Positions 33,696 through 42,143 of a stretch of 64,000 nucleotides of DNA are shown here, in pieces. The notes under the pieces are model-generated. The model was given only the letters and a program-made list of their open reading frames with translations. It made no database searches and was not told where the DNA came from. The DNA lies in NCBI RefSeq assembly GCF_003854895.1, contig NZ_CP033966.1:2480001-2544000 (forward strand), written 5' to 3'. A program made the translations under genes and the position numbers. How positions within the stretch are numbered: the first letter of the stretch is position 1; every line of letters begins with the position of its first letter. The DNA is from Pigmentiphaga sp. H8. Lineage in GTDB: Bacteria; Pseudomonadota; Gammaproteobacteria; Burkholderiales; Burkholderiaceae_B.

Positions 33696-34664
33696 ATGCA
33701 TAGACGCAAGTTCGGCCTGGCGGCGATGCTGCTGGCCTGGGCCCCGGCCATCCTGGCCCAGGGCGACTATCCCTCGCAGATGATCAAGTGGGTGGTGCCT
33801 TACCCCGCGGGCGGCGGCACCGACAACCTGGCGCGCACGCTGGCCGAGTCCATGCGTGCCGGCCTGGGCCAGCAGATCGTGATCGAGAACCGTCCGGGAG
33901 CCGCCACTAACGTGGGCGCGGACCTGGTGGCGCGGTCGCGGCCCGACGGCTATACCATCATGTCGGGCGACAACGCGGTGCTGGCCTTCAACGAGCATCT
34001 GTTCAGGAGCCTGCCGTTCAGCCCCGAGAAGGACTTCACCTACATCGGCGCGATCGGCAAATTTCCGCTGGTGCTGGTGGTGAACCCGGCCTTTCCCGCT
34101 CGCAACTTCAAGGAGTTCCTGGATTACGTGCGGGCCAATCCCGGCAAGGTGAACTACGCGTCGGTGGGCAACGGTTCGCCTCATCACCTGGCGATGGAAA
34201 TGTTCAAGCACCGCACCAAGACCTTCATTACCCACATCCCCTATCGCGGCGCCGCGCCCGCCATGCAGGACGTGATGGCCGGGCATGTGCCGGCGATGTT
34301 CCTGGACCTGGCCTCCGGCCTGTCCATCATCCAGAGCGGCAAGGTACGGCCGCTGGCCATCGGCACGCGCAACCGTACGCCGGTGCTGCCGGACGTGCCC
34401 ACCCTGGCTGAACTGGGCGTGGAGGACGTGGACGTGTTTGCCTTCCAGGGCGTGCTGGGACCAGCGGGTATGCCCGCCGACGTGGTGCGCCGCCTGAACG
34501 GCGAGTTGAACAAGGCGCTGAAGAACCCCGCGGTGATGAGCCGCTTCACCGATTTCGGGTTGGAACCGACCCCTGGCAGCCCCGAGCAGTTCCGTACGCT
34601 GGCCCGCGCCGAATCGCGCAAGTGGGGGCCCATCATCAAGGCCAATCACATTTCCCTGGATTAG
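33696..34664 (+). CDS. Bug/TctC-family periplasmic receptor, first of two in the aromatic operon
   Basis: A 322-residue receptor with signal peptide ending AILAQ. Signatures: SQMIKWVVPYPAGGGTD, VIENRPGAATNVG, RPDGYTIMS and HIPYRGAAPAMQD. Note the WV in place of the usual IV before PYPAGG. The start is set at MHRRKFG after CGGAGA; 15 codons of open frame upstream have no signal. It is between DUF2783 and the VOC gene. Together with the second Bug it suggests two related ligands or a duplicate receptor. Confidence 0.92.
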   Translation: MHRRKFGLAAMLLAWAPAILAQGDYPSQMIKWVVPYPAGGGTDNLARTLAESMRAGLGQQIVIENRPGAATNVGADLVARSRPDGYTIMSGDNAVLAFNEHLFRSLPFSPEKDFTYIGAIGKFPLVLVVNPAFPARNFKEFLDYVRANPGKVNYASVGNGSPHHLAMEMFKHRTKTFITHIPYRGAAPAMQDVMAGHVPAMFLDLASGLSIIQSGKVRPLAIGTRNRTPVLPDVPTLAELGVEDVDVFAFQGVLGPAGMPADVVRRLNGELNKALKNPAVMSRFTDFGLEPTPGSPEQFRTLARAESRKWGPIIKANHISLD

Positions 34665-34668
34665 AACC

Positions 34669-35211
34669 ATGGCTGAACCAACCATACCCGACGCTCGCCC
34701 GGTCTGCGGCTTGCACCACTTCGCATGGCGCTGCCGCGACGCCGAGGCCACCCGGCACTTCTACGAGGACCTGCTCGGCTTGCCGCTGGTGCACGTGATC
34801 AAGAAGGACAACGTGCCCAGCACGGGCGAATTCTGCCCCTACGTACACATCTTCTTCCGCATGCAGGATGGCTCGCACATCGCCTTTTTCGATCTGGGCG
34901 ACGACGCGGCCTCGCTGCCCAGCGCCAACACGCCGGCCTGGGTGCAGCACATCGCGCTGCGGGTGCCCGACCGGGGCAGCCTGGAGGACATGCGTGCCCG
35001 CCTGCGCAGCCATGGCGTGGAGTCCATCGGCGTTATCGACCACGACGGCTATATCGAATCCATCTACTTCTTCGACCCCAACGGCCTGCGGGTCGAGCTG
35101 ACCATCGAGGTGGCCGAGCCCGCCACGGTACGAGGCTATGCCGACGCGGCGCACGGCGTGCTGGCGGAATGGAATCGGGAAAAACGCGCGCGCGTGGCGG
35201 GGCGGGCATGA
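34669..35211 (+). CDS. VOC (vicinal oxygen chelate) family protein
   Basis: A 180-residue two-module VOC metalloprotein, the fold of glyoxalases and extradiol ring-cleavage dioxygenases. Metal ligands fit His near 19 in LHHFAWRC, His in VQHIALRV near residue 100, and Glu in RVELTIE near 146. In this operon it may cleave the ring made by the monooxygenase, with the downstream FAH protein hydrolysing the product. The small size favours a glyoxalase- or ring-dioxygenase-like accessory role. The stop overlaps the next start by ATGA. Confidence 0.88.
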   Translation: MAEPTIPDARPVCGLHHFAWRCRDAEATRHFYEDLLGLPLVHVIKKDNVPSTGEFCPYVHIFFRMQDGSHIAFFDLGDDAASLPSANTPAWVQHIALRVPDRGSLEDMRARLRSHGVESIGVIDHDGYIESIYFFDPNGLRVELTIEVAEPATVRGYADAAHGVLAEWNREKRARVAGRA

Positions 35212-36227
35212 AGGCCGGACGTTATCCACTGCGCTTGGCGACGCTGGCCGATGGTTCGCGCGACGGCCGGCTGGTGCTGGTCAGTCCGGACCTGCGAGGC
35301 TGCGTGCCGGCGGGCGCCGTGGCCAGGACCTTGCAGGATGCGCTGGACGATTGGGAACGGGCCGCGCCCGGGCTGGATGCGCTACGGGCGCGGCAGGACG
35401 AGGCGCACTGGGCCGGTGCCGAACCCTTCGCGCCGGATCGCTGCCTGGCGCCGCTGCCGCGCGCCTACCAGTGGGCGGATGCCTCGGTCTACCGCAACCA
35501 CGCGCGGCTGATCTACCAGTGGCGCAAGGAGCCCATCCCGCCGCGCTACGAGGAAGTTCCGATGGTCTACCAGGGCGGCTCCGATGTCATGTTGTCGGCC
35601 ACCGAGGACATCGTGGCGGCCGAGGCCTCGCACGACATCGACTTGGAAGCCGAGATCGCGGTGGTGACGACGGACGTCCCCATGGGCGTGGACGCCGCGC
35701 GGGCGCTGGACCACATCGCGTTGGTGGTGTTGCTGAACGACGTATCGCTGCGGGGCCTGATCCCGGGCGAAGTGGCGCGCGGTTTCGGGTTTTACCAGGG
35801 CAAGCCGGCCACGAGCTTCGCGCCGGTGGCGGTGTCGCCGGCTGTGCTGGGCGAGGCCTGGCGGGGCGCGATGGCGGATTTACGGGTGCGCGTGCGCATC
35901 AACGGCGCGCCGTTCGGCGACCTGCGGTCGGGCGAGGAGGCGGTCTTCCATTTCGGACAGATCATCGCCCATCTGGCGGCCACGCGGGCACTGGGCGCGG
36001 GCACTATCGTCGGGGCCGGCACCATCAGCAATGCCGATCCGGTCGCGGGCAGCGCCTGCATTACCGAGGCGCGCGTACGGCAGATGCTGGATGGCGTGCC
36101 GGAGACGCAATTGCACCCCTACCTGGGCGATGGCGACCGGGTGACCATAGACGCGGTCGATCATGCGGGGCGATCGGTGTTCGGCGCGATCGACCAGCGC
36201 GTGCGCATCGCGCCAGCCAGCCGCTGA
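35208..36227 (+). CDS. Fumarylacetoacetate hydrolase family protein
   Basis: A 339-residue FAH-type hydrolase, the group that splits C-C bonds in ring-cleavage products (fumarylpyruvate, maleylpyruvate and relatives) or hydrates/decarboxylates them. Metal-site residues are in DLEAEIAVV and LLNDVSLRG. It starts within the VOC stop (ATGA), showing tight coupling. A second FAH-like gene in the next LysR operon (39538) is only distantly similar. Substrate unknown. Confidence 0.9.
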   Translation: MKAGRYPLRLATLADGSRDGRLVLVSPDLRGCVPAGAVARTLQDALDDWERAAPGLDALRARQDEAHWAGAEPFAPDRCLAPLPRAYQWADASVYRNHARLIYQWRKEPIPPRYEEVPMVYQGGSDVMLSATEDIVAAEASHDIDLEAEIAVVTTDVPMGVDAARALDHIALVVLLNDVSLRGLIPGEVARGFGFYQGKPATSFAPVAVSPAVLGEAWRGAMADLRVRVRINGAPFGDLRSGEEAVFHFGQIIAHLAATRALGAGTIVGAGTISNADPVAGSACITEARVRQMLDGVPETQLHPYLGDGDRVTIDAVDHAGRSVFGAIDQRVRIAPASR

Positions 36228-36252
36228 GCGCGGCACATCAAAAGGAAAAAAC

Positions 36253-37233
36253 ATGGCGAGACTACTTCCGGGACGCCTGATGTTGGGCGCGGCCGTCCTG
36301 TGCTCATTTGGATGGACGGCGGTCCAGGCCCAGTCCTATCCCAACCGGCCGGTACGCATGGTGGTGCCGTTTCCCGCGGGCGGCAGCACGGACGCGACTG
36401 CGCGGTTGATTGCCGAGCCGCTGGCCCAGGCCCTGGGCCAGCCCGTGATCGTGGAGAATCGTCCGGGGGCCAACGGCAACATCGCTGCCGAGCAGGTGGC
36501 GCGTGCACCGGCCGACGGCTATACGCTGTTCTTCGCGACCTCGGCCATCCTGACGATCAATCCGGCGCTGTACCGATCGCTGAGGTTTGACCCTCGCAAG
36601 GATTTCCAGCCCGTGGCCATGGCCTGCACCAACCAGGTCGTGCTGGTTGCGAACCCGACCGTTGCCGCCAACACTCTGGAGGAAGTGATCCGCCTGGCCC
36701 GTGCCAAGCCCGGCGGTCTGACTTTCGCCTCGACGGGGAACGGCGGCATCGCCCACTTGGCGGGCGAGATGCTCAATACCCGGGCGGGGATCTCGCTGCG
36801 GCACATTCCCTACAAGGGCGCCGCGCCCGCCATGCAGGACCTGCTGGGCGGGCAGGTGGACCTGATGTTCGATGCCCTGGCGACATCGTTGCCGCAGATC
36901 GAGACCGGCCGCCTCAAGGCCATTGCCATCCCGCGGCCCACGCGCTTTGCCGGACTGCCGAAGGTGCCCACCTTTGCCGAGTCCGGCATCGACGATTTCG
37001 ACGTGAGCGTGTGGAACGGTGTGGTGGCGCCAGCAGGCACGCCCATGGCCATTGTCGAGCGCCTGAACCGGGAAGTGAACCGCATCCTGGAGCGGCCGGA
37101 GGTGCGCGACAAGCTGGCCCGGCAAGGGCTGGAGCCCGCGCCGGCCACCGTGGATGCGTTTCGCGGCCGGATGGAGGCCGACCTGGCCCGATGGCCCGCC
37201 ATCGTGAAGGCGGCGGGCGCGACGCTGGATTGA
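36253..37233 (+). CDS. Bug/TctC-family periplasmic receptor, second in the aromatic operon
   Basis: A 326-residue receptor with signal peptide ending TAVQAQ. Signatures: NRPVRMVVPFPAGGSTD, IVENRPGANGNIA, PADGYTLFF and HIPYKGAAPAMQD. AAAGGAAAAA precedes the ATG at 36253. It is 25 bases past the FAH gene, so it is probably the last gene of the LuxR-linked operon, convergent with a LivJ-type receptor. Confidence 0.93.
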   Translation: MARLLPGRLMLGAAVLCSFGWTAVQAQSYPNRPVRMVVPFPAGGSTDATARLIAEPLAQALGQPVIVENRPGANGNIAAEQVARAPADGYTLFFATSAILTINPALYRSLRFDPRKDFQPVAMACTNQVVLVANPTVAANTLEEVIRLARAKPGGLTFASTGNGGIAHLAGEMLNTRAGISLRHIPYKGAAPAMQDLLGGQVDLMFDALATSLPQIETGRLKAIAIPRPTRFAGLPKVPTFAESGIDDFDVSVWNGVVAPAGTPMAIVERLNREVNRILERPEVRDKLARQGLEPAPATVDAFRGRMEADLARWPAIVKAAGATLD

Positions 37234-37244
37234 TGCGGCGCCGG

Positions 37245-38423
37245 TCAGGCGCCCTCGGCCTTGAGCGCGCAGTCGCGCGCGTAGGCGTCCTCGTGGTTGG
37301 CCAGCACGTTCGGCACCAGCACCTTGAAGGCGGGCTTGCCCCCGGCGCCTTCCACCACCTGGTAGATGTGGTAGTTCTGGATGGGGTAGTTGTTGCGGTT
37401 GAACCGGAACGGGCCACGCACCGACTTGAACGGCGCGCCGCGCAGCGCGGCGGCCAGCGCCTGGCGGTCGGACACGTTGCCCGAGCGGGCGCGGACGGCG
37501 GCGTCGATCAGCATGGCGGCGTCATAGCTGAACGCGGCGTAGGACGTCGGGGTGCGCTTGTACTTCTTCTCGAAGGCCGCGACGAAGCGGCGCGACTCGT
37601 CGTTGTCGGCGCCGGGCTGCCAGGACTCGGCCACGATGGCGCCGACGCCGGCCTTGCCCATGGCGTTCACGCTGCCGGGCTCGACGGTGTGCACCGAGTA
37701 CATGGGCAGCTTTTGCAGCATGCCGAACTGCTGGTACTGGCGCACGAAGCTGACGCCCTGGCTGCCCGGGAAGAAGGCGAACAGGCCTTTCGCGCCCGAG
37801 GAGCCGGTGGCGGCCAGTTCGGCCGAGAAATCGAGCTGGGTGAGCGGGGTGTAGGTTTCCTGGGCGACCTTGCCCCGGTAGAAGCGCTTCAGGCCGGTGA
37901 CCTTGTCCTTGGAGCCCAGGAAGTTCGGGGCGAGGATGGCGACGGGGTCGACGCCGGTGTCCTGCAGATACTTGCCCATGGCTTCGGCGGTGGTGTCGCT
38001 TTGCCACGAGGTGATGAAGAGATTGGACTTGCACTGCGCGCCGGCGGTGGGCGAGGGGCCGGCCACCGAGCCGATGAAGGGGACGTCGGTGCCGGCGATC
38101 TTTCCCTGCAGGGCCATCAGCACGTTGGCGTAGGTCAGCCCGGTGACCACGTCCACCTTGTCGCGGTCGAGCAGCTTGGTCAGGGCCTGGACGGCGATCT
38201 CGGGCTTCATCTGGTCGTCCTCGCGGAGGACGCGCGTGGCGACGCCCCCGAGCTTGCCCTGCATCTGCTCCACGGCCAGCATGAAGCCATCGTACTGGTC
38301 CTGCCCGACGTCGGCCGACGGGCCCGACAAAGTGGCCAGGAAACCTATCTTCAGATCGGCTGCCGCCGGGCCGCAGGCGGCCGCGGCGGCCAGGCCCAGG
38401 GTCAATGCCAGAGTGCTTCGCAT
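37245..38423 (-). CDS. ABC-type substrate-binding protein, branched-chain amino-acid (LivJ) type
   Basis: A 392-residue periplasmic receptor of the Leu/Ile/Val-binding family. The signal peptide ends near AAADLKIG; the domain opens LKIGFLATLSGPSADVG, with VDVVTGLTYANVLM and AILAPNFLGSKDK in the expected places. Such receptors in catabolic clusters often bind aromatic acids rather than amino acids. No LivHMGF transporter is encoded near it. It is divergent from a LysR gene with a perfect LysR box between, so it is probably under that regulator. Confidence 0.92.
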   Translation of the reverse strand: MRSTLALTLGLAAAAACGPAAADLKIGFLATLSGPSADVGQDQYDGFMLAVEQMQGKLGGVATRVLREDDQMKPEIAVQALTKLLDRDKVDVVTGLTYANVLMALQGKIAGTDVPFIGSVAGPSPTAGAQCKSNLFITSWQSDTTAEAMGKYLQDTGVDPVAILAPNFLGSKDKVTGLKRFYRGKVAQETYTPLTQLDFSAELAATGSSGAKGLFAFFPGSQGVSFVRQYQQFGMLQKLPMYSVHTVEPGSVNAMGKAGVGAIVAESWQPGADNDESRRFVAAFEKKYKRTPTSYAAFSYDAAMLIDAAVRARSGNVSDRQALAAALRGAPFKSVRGPFRFNRNNYPIQNYHIYQVVEGAGGKPAFKVLVPNVLANHEDAYARDCALKAEGA

Positions 38424-38559
38424 GCTTGTCTCCCTTGCTTGAATGTCCTGCCCGCGCGCCAGCGCGGATCGGGCATCACTGTGTTTTATAGTTACGGCGT
38501 TGGCTGGCCAGTATCCTCGCCCGCCGGCCCGTCATCCATGGGCTGGCGATGATTCCAAG

Positions 38560-38578
38560 CTATTAGCGGAATTGATAG
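38560..38578. promoter_or_regulatory. LysR box, LivJ-type / LysR intergenic region
   Basis: CTAT-N11-ATAG is an exact T-N11-A LysR box (arms CTAT 38560-38563 and ATAG 38575-38578), 31 bases before the LysR start. Sequences AACTATC and GCTATTA(G/A)CGG found here recur at 42107-42141 before the target operon. Confidence 0.6.
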
Positions 38579-38608
38579 TTCTTCCCAAGCCGCGACAGGA
38601 GCCGCGCC

Positions 38609-39514
38609 GTGAAAGACCTGAATCTGCTGTACGTGTTCGAGGCCCTGTGGCGCGACCGCTCGGTCACGCTGGCGGCCGAGAACCTGGGGGTGACCCAGGG
38701 TGCCGTCAGCAGCGCGCTCAAGCGCATGCGCGTGGAATACCGGGACAAGCTGTTCGTGCTGGCCGGCCGCCGCATGGAACCCACGGCGCTGGCGGCCGAG
38801 ATCGCCCCCGCGCTGCTCGAATCGCTGAATGCGATACGCAAGACGTCGGGCATGCTGTCGTCGTTCGACGCGGCCGAGTCGAGCAGGGCCTTCACCATAC
38901 GCACGCGCGACGTGGGCGAGGTGGTGGTGCTGCCCAGCCTGTTCACGCGCATCGCCCGGGCCGCGCCGGACGTCAAGCTCAACGTCGTGTTCGCCCCCAT
39001 CGACGAGACCGTGCAGGGCCTGTCGACCGGGCGCATCGACGTGGCGCTGGGCTACCTGCCGGCGCTCGAACGCAACATCCACAGGAAGGTGCTGTTCAAG
39101 CAGCGCTACCTGTGCCTGATGCGGCGGGACCACCCGATCGCCCGGCAGGAGCTGACGCAGAAACGCTTCGTGGCCCAGCAGCATCTGCTGGTGGAATACG
39201 CGGGCAGCGGCCACATTCTGCTGGAACGCGCATTGAACGAGGTGGGGGCTCGCGATCGGATCCAGGTGCGCATGCAGCAATACCTGGCGGCGCCGCACCT
39301 GGTGCTGAACTCGGACCTGATCTGGACCTGCCCGGAGTCGCTGGTGGTGGAGCTGTGCAAGTATTTCCCGCTGGTGGTCAAGCCGGTGCCGCTGCCGCTG
39401 GGCCATTTCGAGGTAGCCCTGTACTGGCATGACCGTTTCCATAAGGATCCGGCCAGCCAGTGGTTCCGGGAACAGGTGGTCGACTGCATCGACGGCATCG
39501 GTTTCCGGCCCTGA
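38609..39514 (+). CDS. LysR-family regulator, NodD-like
   Basis: A 301-residue LysR protein. The DNA-binding domain spans residues 1-62 (LLYVFEALWRDRSVTLAAENLGVTQGAVSSALKRM). The start MKDLNLLYVF is typical of the NodD/SyrM branch, which often senses aromatic ligands. It is flanked by the LivJ-type receptor (divergent) and the FAH-VOC-reductase operon (convergent). Shared sequence elements indicate it controls both. Confidence 0.93.
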   Translation: MKDLNLLYVFEALWRDRSVTLAAENLGVTQGAVSSALKRMRVEYRDKLFVLAGRRMEPTALAAEIAPALLESLNAIRKTSGMLSSFDAAESSRAFTIRTRDVGEVVVLPSLFTRIARAAPDVKLNVVFAPIDETVQGLSTGRIDVALGYLPALERNIHRKVLFKQRYLCLMRRDHPIARQELTQKRFVAQQHLLVEYAGSGHILLERALNEVGARDRIQVRMQQYLAAPHLVLNSDLIWTCPESLVVELCKYFPLVVKPVPLPLGHFEVALYWHDRFHKDPASQWFREQVVDCIDGIGFRP

Positions 39515-39537
39515 GCGGCGGATCGCGGCGCCCGGCT

Positions 39538-40434
39538 TCATTGCACGATGGTGAAGCGGAATTCGCCGATGTGTTCGATCCATTGCCGCACCACGTCGCC
39601 CGGTTTCAGGAAGCGCTTGCGCGCGGCGCCCACGCCCGCCGGCGTGCCGGTCAGGATCAGGTCGCCCGGCCGCAGCGTCAGGCGCGAACTCAGGTGGGCG
39701 ATCTGGTCGGCGATGCTGAACAGCATGCGCGACGTGTTCGAATCCTGCATCAGCTCGTCGTTCACCCACAGCTTCATGGCCAGGTCCATGGGGTCGGGCA
39801 CGAAGCGCGCCGGCGTGATGGCGGGGCCGAGCGGGCAGGCGCCGTCGAAGGATTTCTGGCCTATCCAGTCCCACTTGAAGGGCGAGCCCTCGGCCACGCC
39901 GGGCCGGCCGAAATGGCCGCGCGCCGACAGGTCGTTGGCCACCACGTAGCCCGCCACGTAGTCCATCGCCTCGTCGACGGCCACGTCCTTGGCGGTCCTG
40001 CCCACGATCACGCCCAGCTCCAGTTCCCAGTCCAGCAGGGGCGCGCCGCCGGGCACGCGCACCTGGGCCTCGGGCCCGACCACTGTGGTGCCCGAAGCCT
40101 TGATGGCATGCCAGGGCGTCTGGCCCGCGCCCTTGGGGTCGATCTCCAGCGGCATGGACAGCTCGCGCTGCATTTCCTCGACGTGGTCGCGGTAGTTGGC
40201 GCCGGCGAAATAGATGGTGGGCGGGTGGGGATGCGGCGCCAGCAGGGTGGCGCCGCGAACCGGCTCGCGGCCCGGCAGGTCGCCGGCCAGCACGGCCAGC
40301 TTGCCGTCGGCGCGGGGCCAGTCGTCCAGCACGTCCTGCACGCGCGCATAGCGCGGCGAGGCGTAGATGTTGCCCTGGTGGAGCAGGCCGGTCCGGCTCT
40401 GGCCGTCGTGCAGGAAGGTCACGAGCTGGATCAT
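39538..40434 (-). CDS. Fumarylacetoacetate hydrolase family protein
   Basis: A 298-residue FAH-type enzyme, last gene of the reductase-VOC-FAH operon. The metal site shows as EXE in DWELELGVIVGR plus Asp in VVANDLSARG, and ILTGTPAGVG is the conserved C-terminal loop. This length matches 2-hydroxyhepta-2,4-diene-1,7-dioate isomerase or fumarylpyruvate hydrolase members. It overlaps the VOC gene by four bases (ATGA). With VOC upstream it fits ring cleavage followed by hydrolysis. Confidence 0.92.
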   Translation of the reverse strand: MIQLVTFLHDGQSRTGLLHQGNIYASPRYARVQDVLDDWPRADGKLAVLAGDLPGREPVRGATLLAPHPHPPTIYFAGANYRDHVEEMQRELSMPLEIDPKGAGQTPWHAIKASGTTVVGPEAQVRVPGGAPLLDWELELGVIVGRTAKDVAVDEAMDYVAGYVVANDLSARGHFGRPGVAEGSPFKWDWIGQKSFDGACPLGPAITPARFVPDPMDLAMKLWVNDELMQDSNTSRMLFSIADQIAHLSSRLTLRPGDLILTGTPAGVGAARKRFLKPGDVVRQWIEHIGEFRFTIVQ

Positions 40435-40964
40435 GCGTCACCCTGGTTGCGGATCTTGAGTTCTTCCAGCGAGCCGATGTCGGCCGCGTCGTCCATCGAG
40501 AAGCGGTCGCCGAAGTCGAACAGGTCGTCGTGCTGGAAGCCGTTGTCGTAGCACTGCAGCTCCCACCAGTTGTGGTCCAGGTCCTCGAGGTAGAAGGAGT
40601 ACACGCCGTGCATGTCCTGCACCGGCAGCACCTGGCGGATGCCGTATTTGTCCTGCAGGCGCACGGCGTCGGCGTGGGCCTGGTTCACGGCCTCGCGGCT
40701 GGGCAGGTCCAGGCCCCAGTGATTGAGCAGGTTGGCGGGGTGGACCTGGTCGCCCACTTCCACGCAGATGATGTGGAAGCGCATGGCCAGGCGCACCGCC
40801 ATCGCCGGCTTGCCGTGGCGCACGCATTCCAGTCCCAGGAATTCCTCGTAGAAGCGGCGCGAGGCCTTCAGGCTGTAGCACTCCAGCGTGCCGTGGCCCA
40901 GGCAGAAGGGCTTGACCACGGAGTCGTGGGCCGGCGTATCGACCCTGCAGTTTTCGGGCAGCAT
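40431..40964 (-). CDS. VOC family protein, possible ring-cleavage dioxygenase
   Basis: A 177-residue VOC protein. Likely metal ligands are His in LGHGTLECYSL near residue 25, His in LLNHWGLDL near 90 and Glu in WWELQCY near 140. The start at MLPENC has AGGAGAC upstream; an in-frame ATG 8 codons earlier lacks this. The wider open frame (to 41801) is a shadow of the reductase gene. Middle gene of the operon. Confidence 0.88.
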   Translation of the reverse strand: MLPENCRVDTPAHDSVVKPFCLGHGTLECYSLKASRRFYEEFLGLECVRHGKPAMAVRLAMRFHIICVEVGDQVHPANLLNHWGLDLPSREAVNQAHADAVRLQDKYGIRQVLPVQDMHGVYSFYLEDLDHNWWELQCYDNGFQHDDLFDFGDRFSMDDAADIGSLEELKIRNQGDA

Positions 40965-40999
40965 GATGTCTCCTTGTTCCAAAGGCATGAGTTCGTGTG

Positions 41000-42028
41000 T
41001 CAGCGCTTGTCGGCGGCGGTCAGGAACGCATCGGCGAAGAATTCGTCCTGGGGCAGGCCGCAGCGCGCCACGTAGTCGCGCCGTGCCGCGTCCACCACTA
41101 CCGGCGCGCCGCAGGCGTAGACCTGGTGGCCCGACATGTCGGGAAAATCCTCCATGGCGGCCAGGTGCACGAAGCCGGTGCGCCCGGTCCACGCGCAGTC
41201 CGGCGTGGGCTCGCTCAGCACCGGCACGAAGCGCACGTGCTCGTGCCGGTCGGCCCACGACTGCGCGAGATCGTGCAGGTAGAGGTCGCCGCGCCTGCGG
41301 CCGCCCCAGTACAGCGTGATGGGACGGCGGTTGCCGCGCGCCAGGGCGTGTTCGATCAGGGACTTGATGGGGGCGAAGCCCGTGCCCGAGGCCAGCATGA
41401 TCATGGGCTTGTCGCCGTGCTCGCGCAGGAAGAACGAGCCCAGCGGGATCTCGAGCTTGTGGATCTCGCGCAATTTCATCGCGCCGAACACGTGGTCGGT
41501 GAAGCGACCGCCGGGCAGGTGGCGCATGTGCAGCTCGACCTGCCGGACGCCCTCGTTGTCGGGAACGTTGGCGATGGAATAGCTGCGGCGGGTGCCGTCC
41601 TGCAGCAGGATGTCCAGGTACTGGCCGGCGCGGAACAGCGTGGGCTCGTTCATGGGCAGGCCCAGCGTGACGATCATCACGTCGTCGGCGGCCCGCTCCA
41701 TCTTCAGCACGCGGGCCGGCATGTATTTCGAGCGGATGGCGTCGGCCGGATCCAGTTCGTTCACCTGGACGACCAGGTCGGTCAGCGGCGTGGCCTTGCA
41801 CAGCAGCGCGTAGCCCTGGCGCTTGTCGTCCTCGTCCAGGCAGCTGGGGTGGACGTCGCCGTAGTCGACCCGGCCTTCGACGATGGTGGCGCGGCAGGTG
41901 CGGCAGATGCCGGAGCGGCAGCTGTAGGGCATGAACAGCCCGTTGTCGAGACCGGCCTTCAGGACCGGGGTGCCGGGCGGACAGGCGTAGGCATGTCCGC
42001 TGGGATGCAGGGTGATGGTGTAGTCCAT
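41000..42028 (-). CDS. Ferredoxin-NAD(P)H reductase with N-terminal [2Fe-2S] domain
   Basis: A 342-residue electron-transfer flavoprotein. The plant-type [2Fe-2S] domain is at 1-90, with Cys37, Cys42, Cys45 and Cys77 in the CX4CX2C...C pattern. An FAD domain follows with RSYSIAN near 180, then the nucleotide-binding domain with ASGTGFAPIKSL near 225. It is the VanB/AscD/phenol hydroxylase P5-like type that delivers electrons to an oxygenase. It is the first gene of the operon and is 115 bases from the phosphonate genes. No oxygenase component is present in this operon; the Rieske oxygenase at 9089 lacks a reductase. Confidence 0.93.
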   Translation of the reverse strand: MDYTITLHPSGHAYACPPGTPVLKAGLDNGLFMPYSCRSGICRTCRATIVEGRVDYGDVHPSCLDEDDKRQGYALLCKATPLTDLVVQVNELDPADAIRSKYMPARVLKMERAADDVMIVTLGLPMNEPTLFRAGQYLDILLQDGTRRSYSIANVPDNEGVRQVELHMRHLPGGRFTDHVFGAMKLREIHKLEIPLGSFFLREHGDKPMIMLASGTGFAPIKSLIEHALARGNRRPITLYWGGRRRGDLYLHDLAQSWADRHEHVRFVPVLSEPTPDCAWTGRTGFVHLAAMEDFPDMSGHQVYACGAPVVVDAARRDYVARCGLPQDEFFADAFLTAADKR

Positions 42029-42106
42029 GTCTCTCCGCCGCGCCGGGTGCGTGGCCGCGGCGCAGTCATAGTGTCCGACGCCAGTCTAATGACGGTTGCG
42101 CCGGGG

Positions 42107-42141
42107 AACTATCGTTCGGAGAGAAGGCTTGCTATTAACGG
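42107..42141. promoter_or_regulatory. LysR half-sites before the reductase operon
   Basis: AACTATC (42107-42113) and GCTATTAACGG (42131-42141) match elements flanking the LysR box at 38560-38578 (AACTATC on the opposite strand, GCTATTAGCGG). They lie 79-113 bases before the reductase start, suiting activation by the LysR at 38609. TAACGGTGTTA within the region is a small palindrome. Confidence 0.45.
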
Positions 42142-42143
42142 TG

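Noticed and set aside
40965..41801. N-terminal extension of the VOC open frame (40431-41801)
   Set aside because: It runs antiparallel in composition to nothing known and overlaps the reductase gene on the same strand in another frame; the AGGAG-preceded ATG at 40964 is the start.
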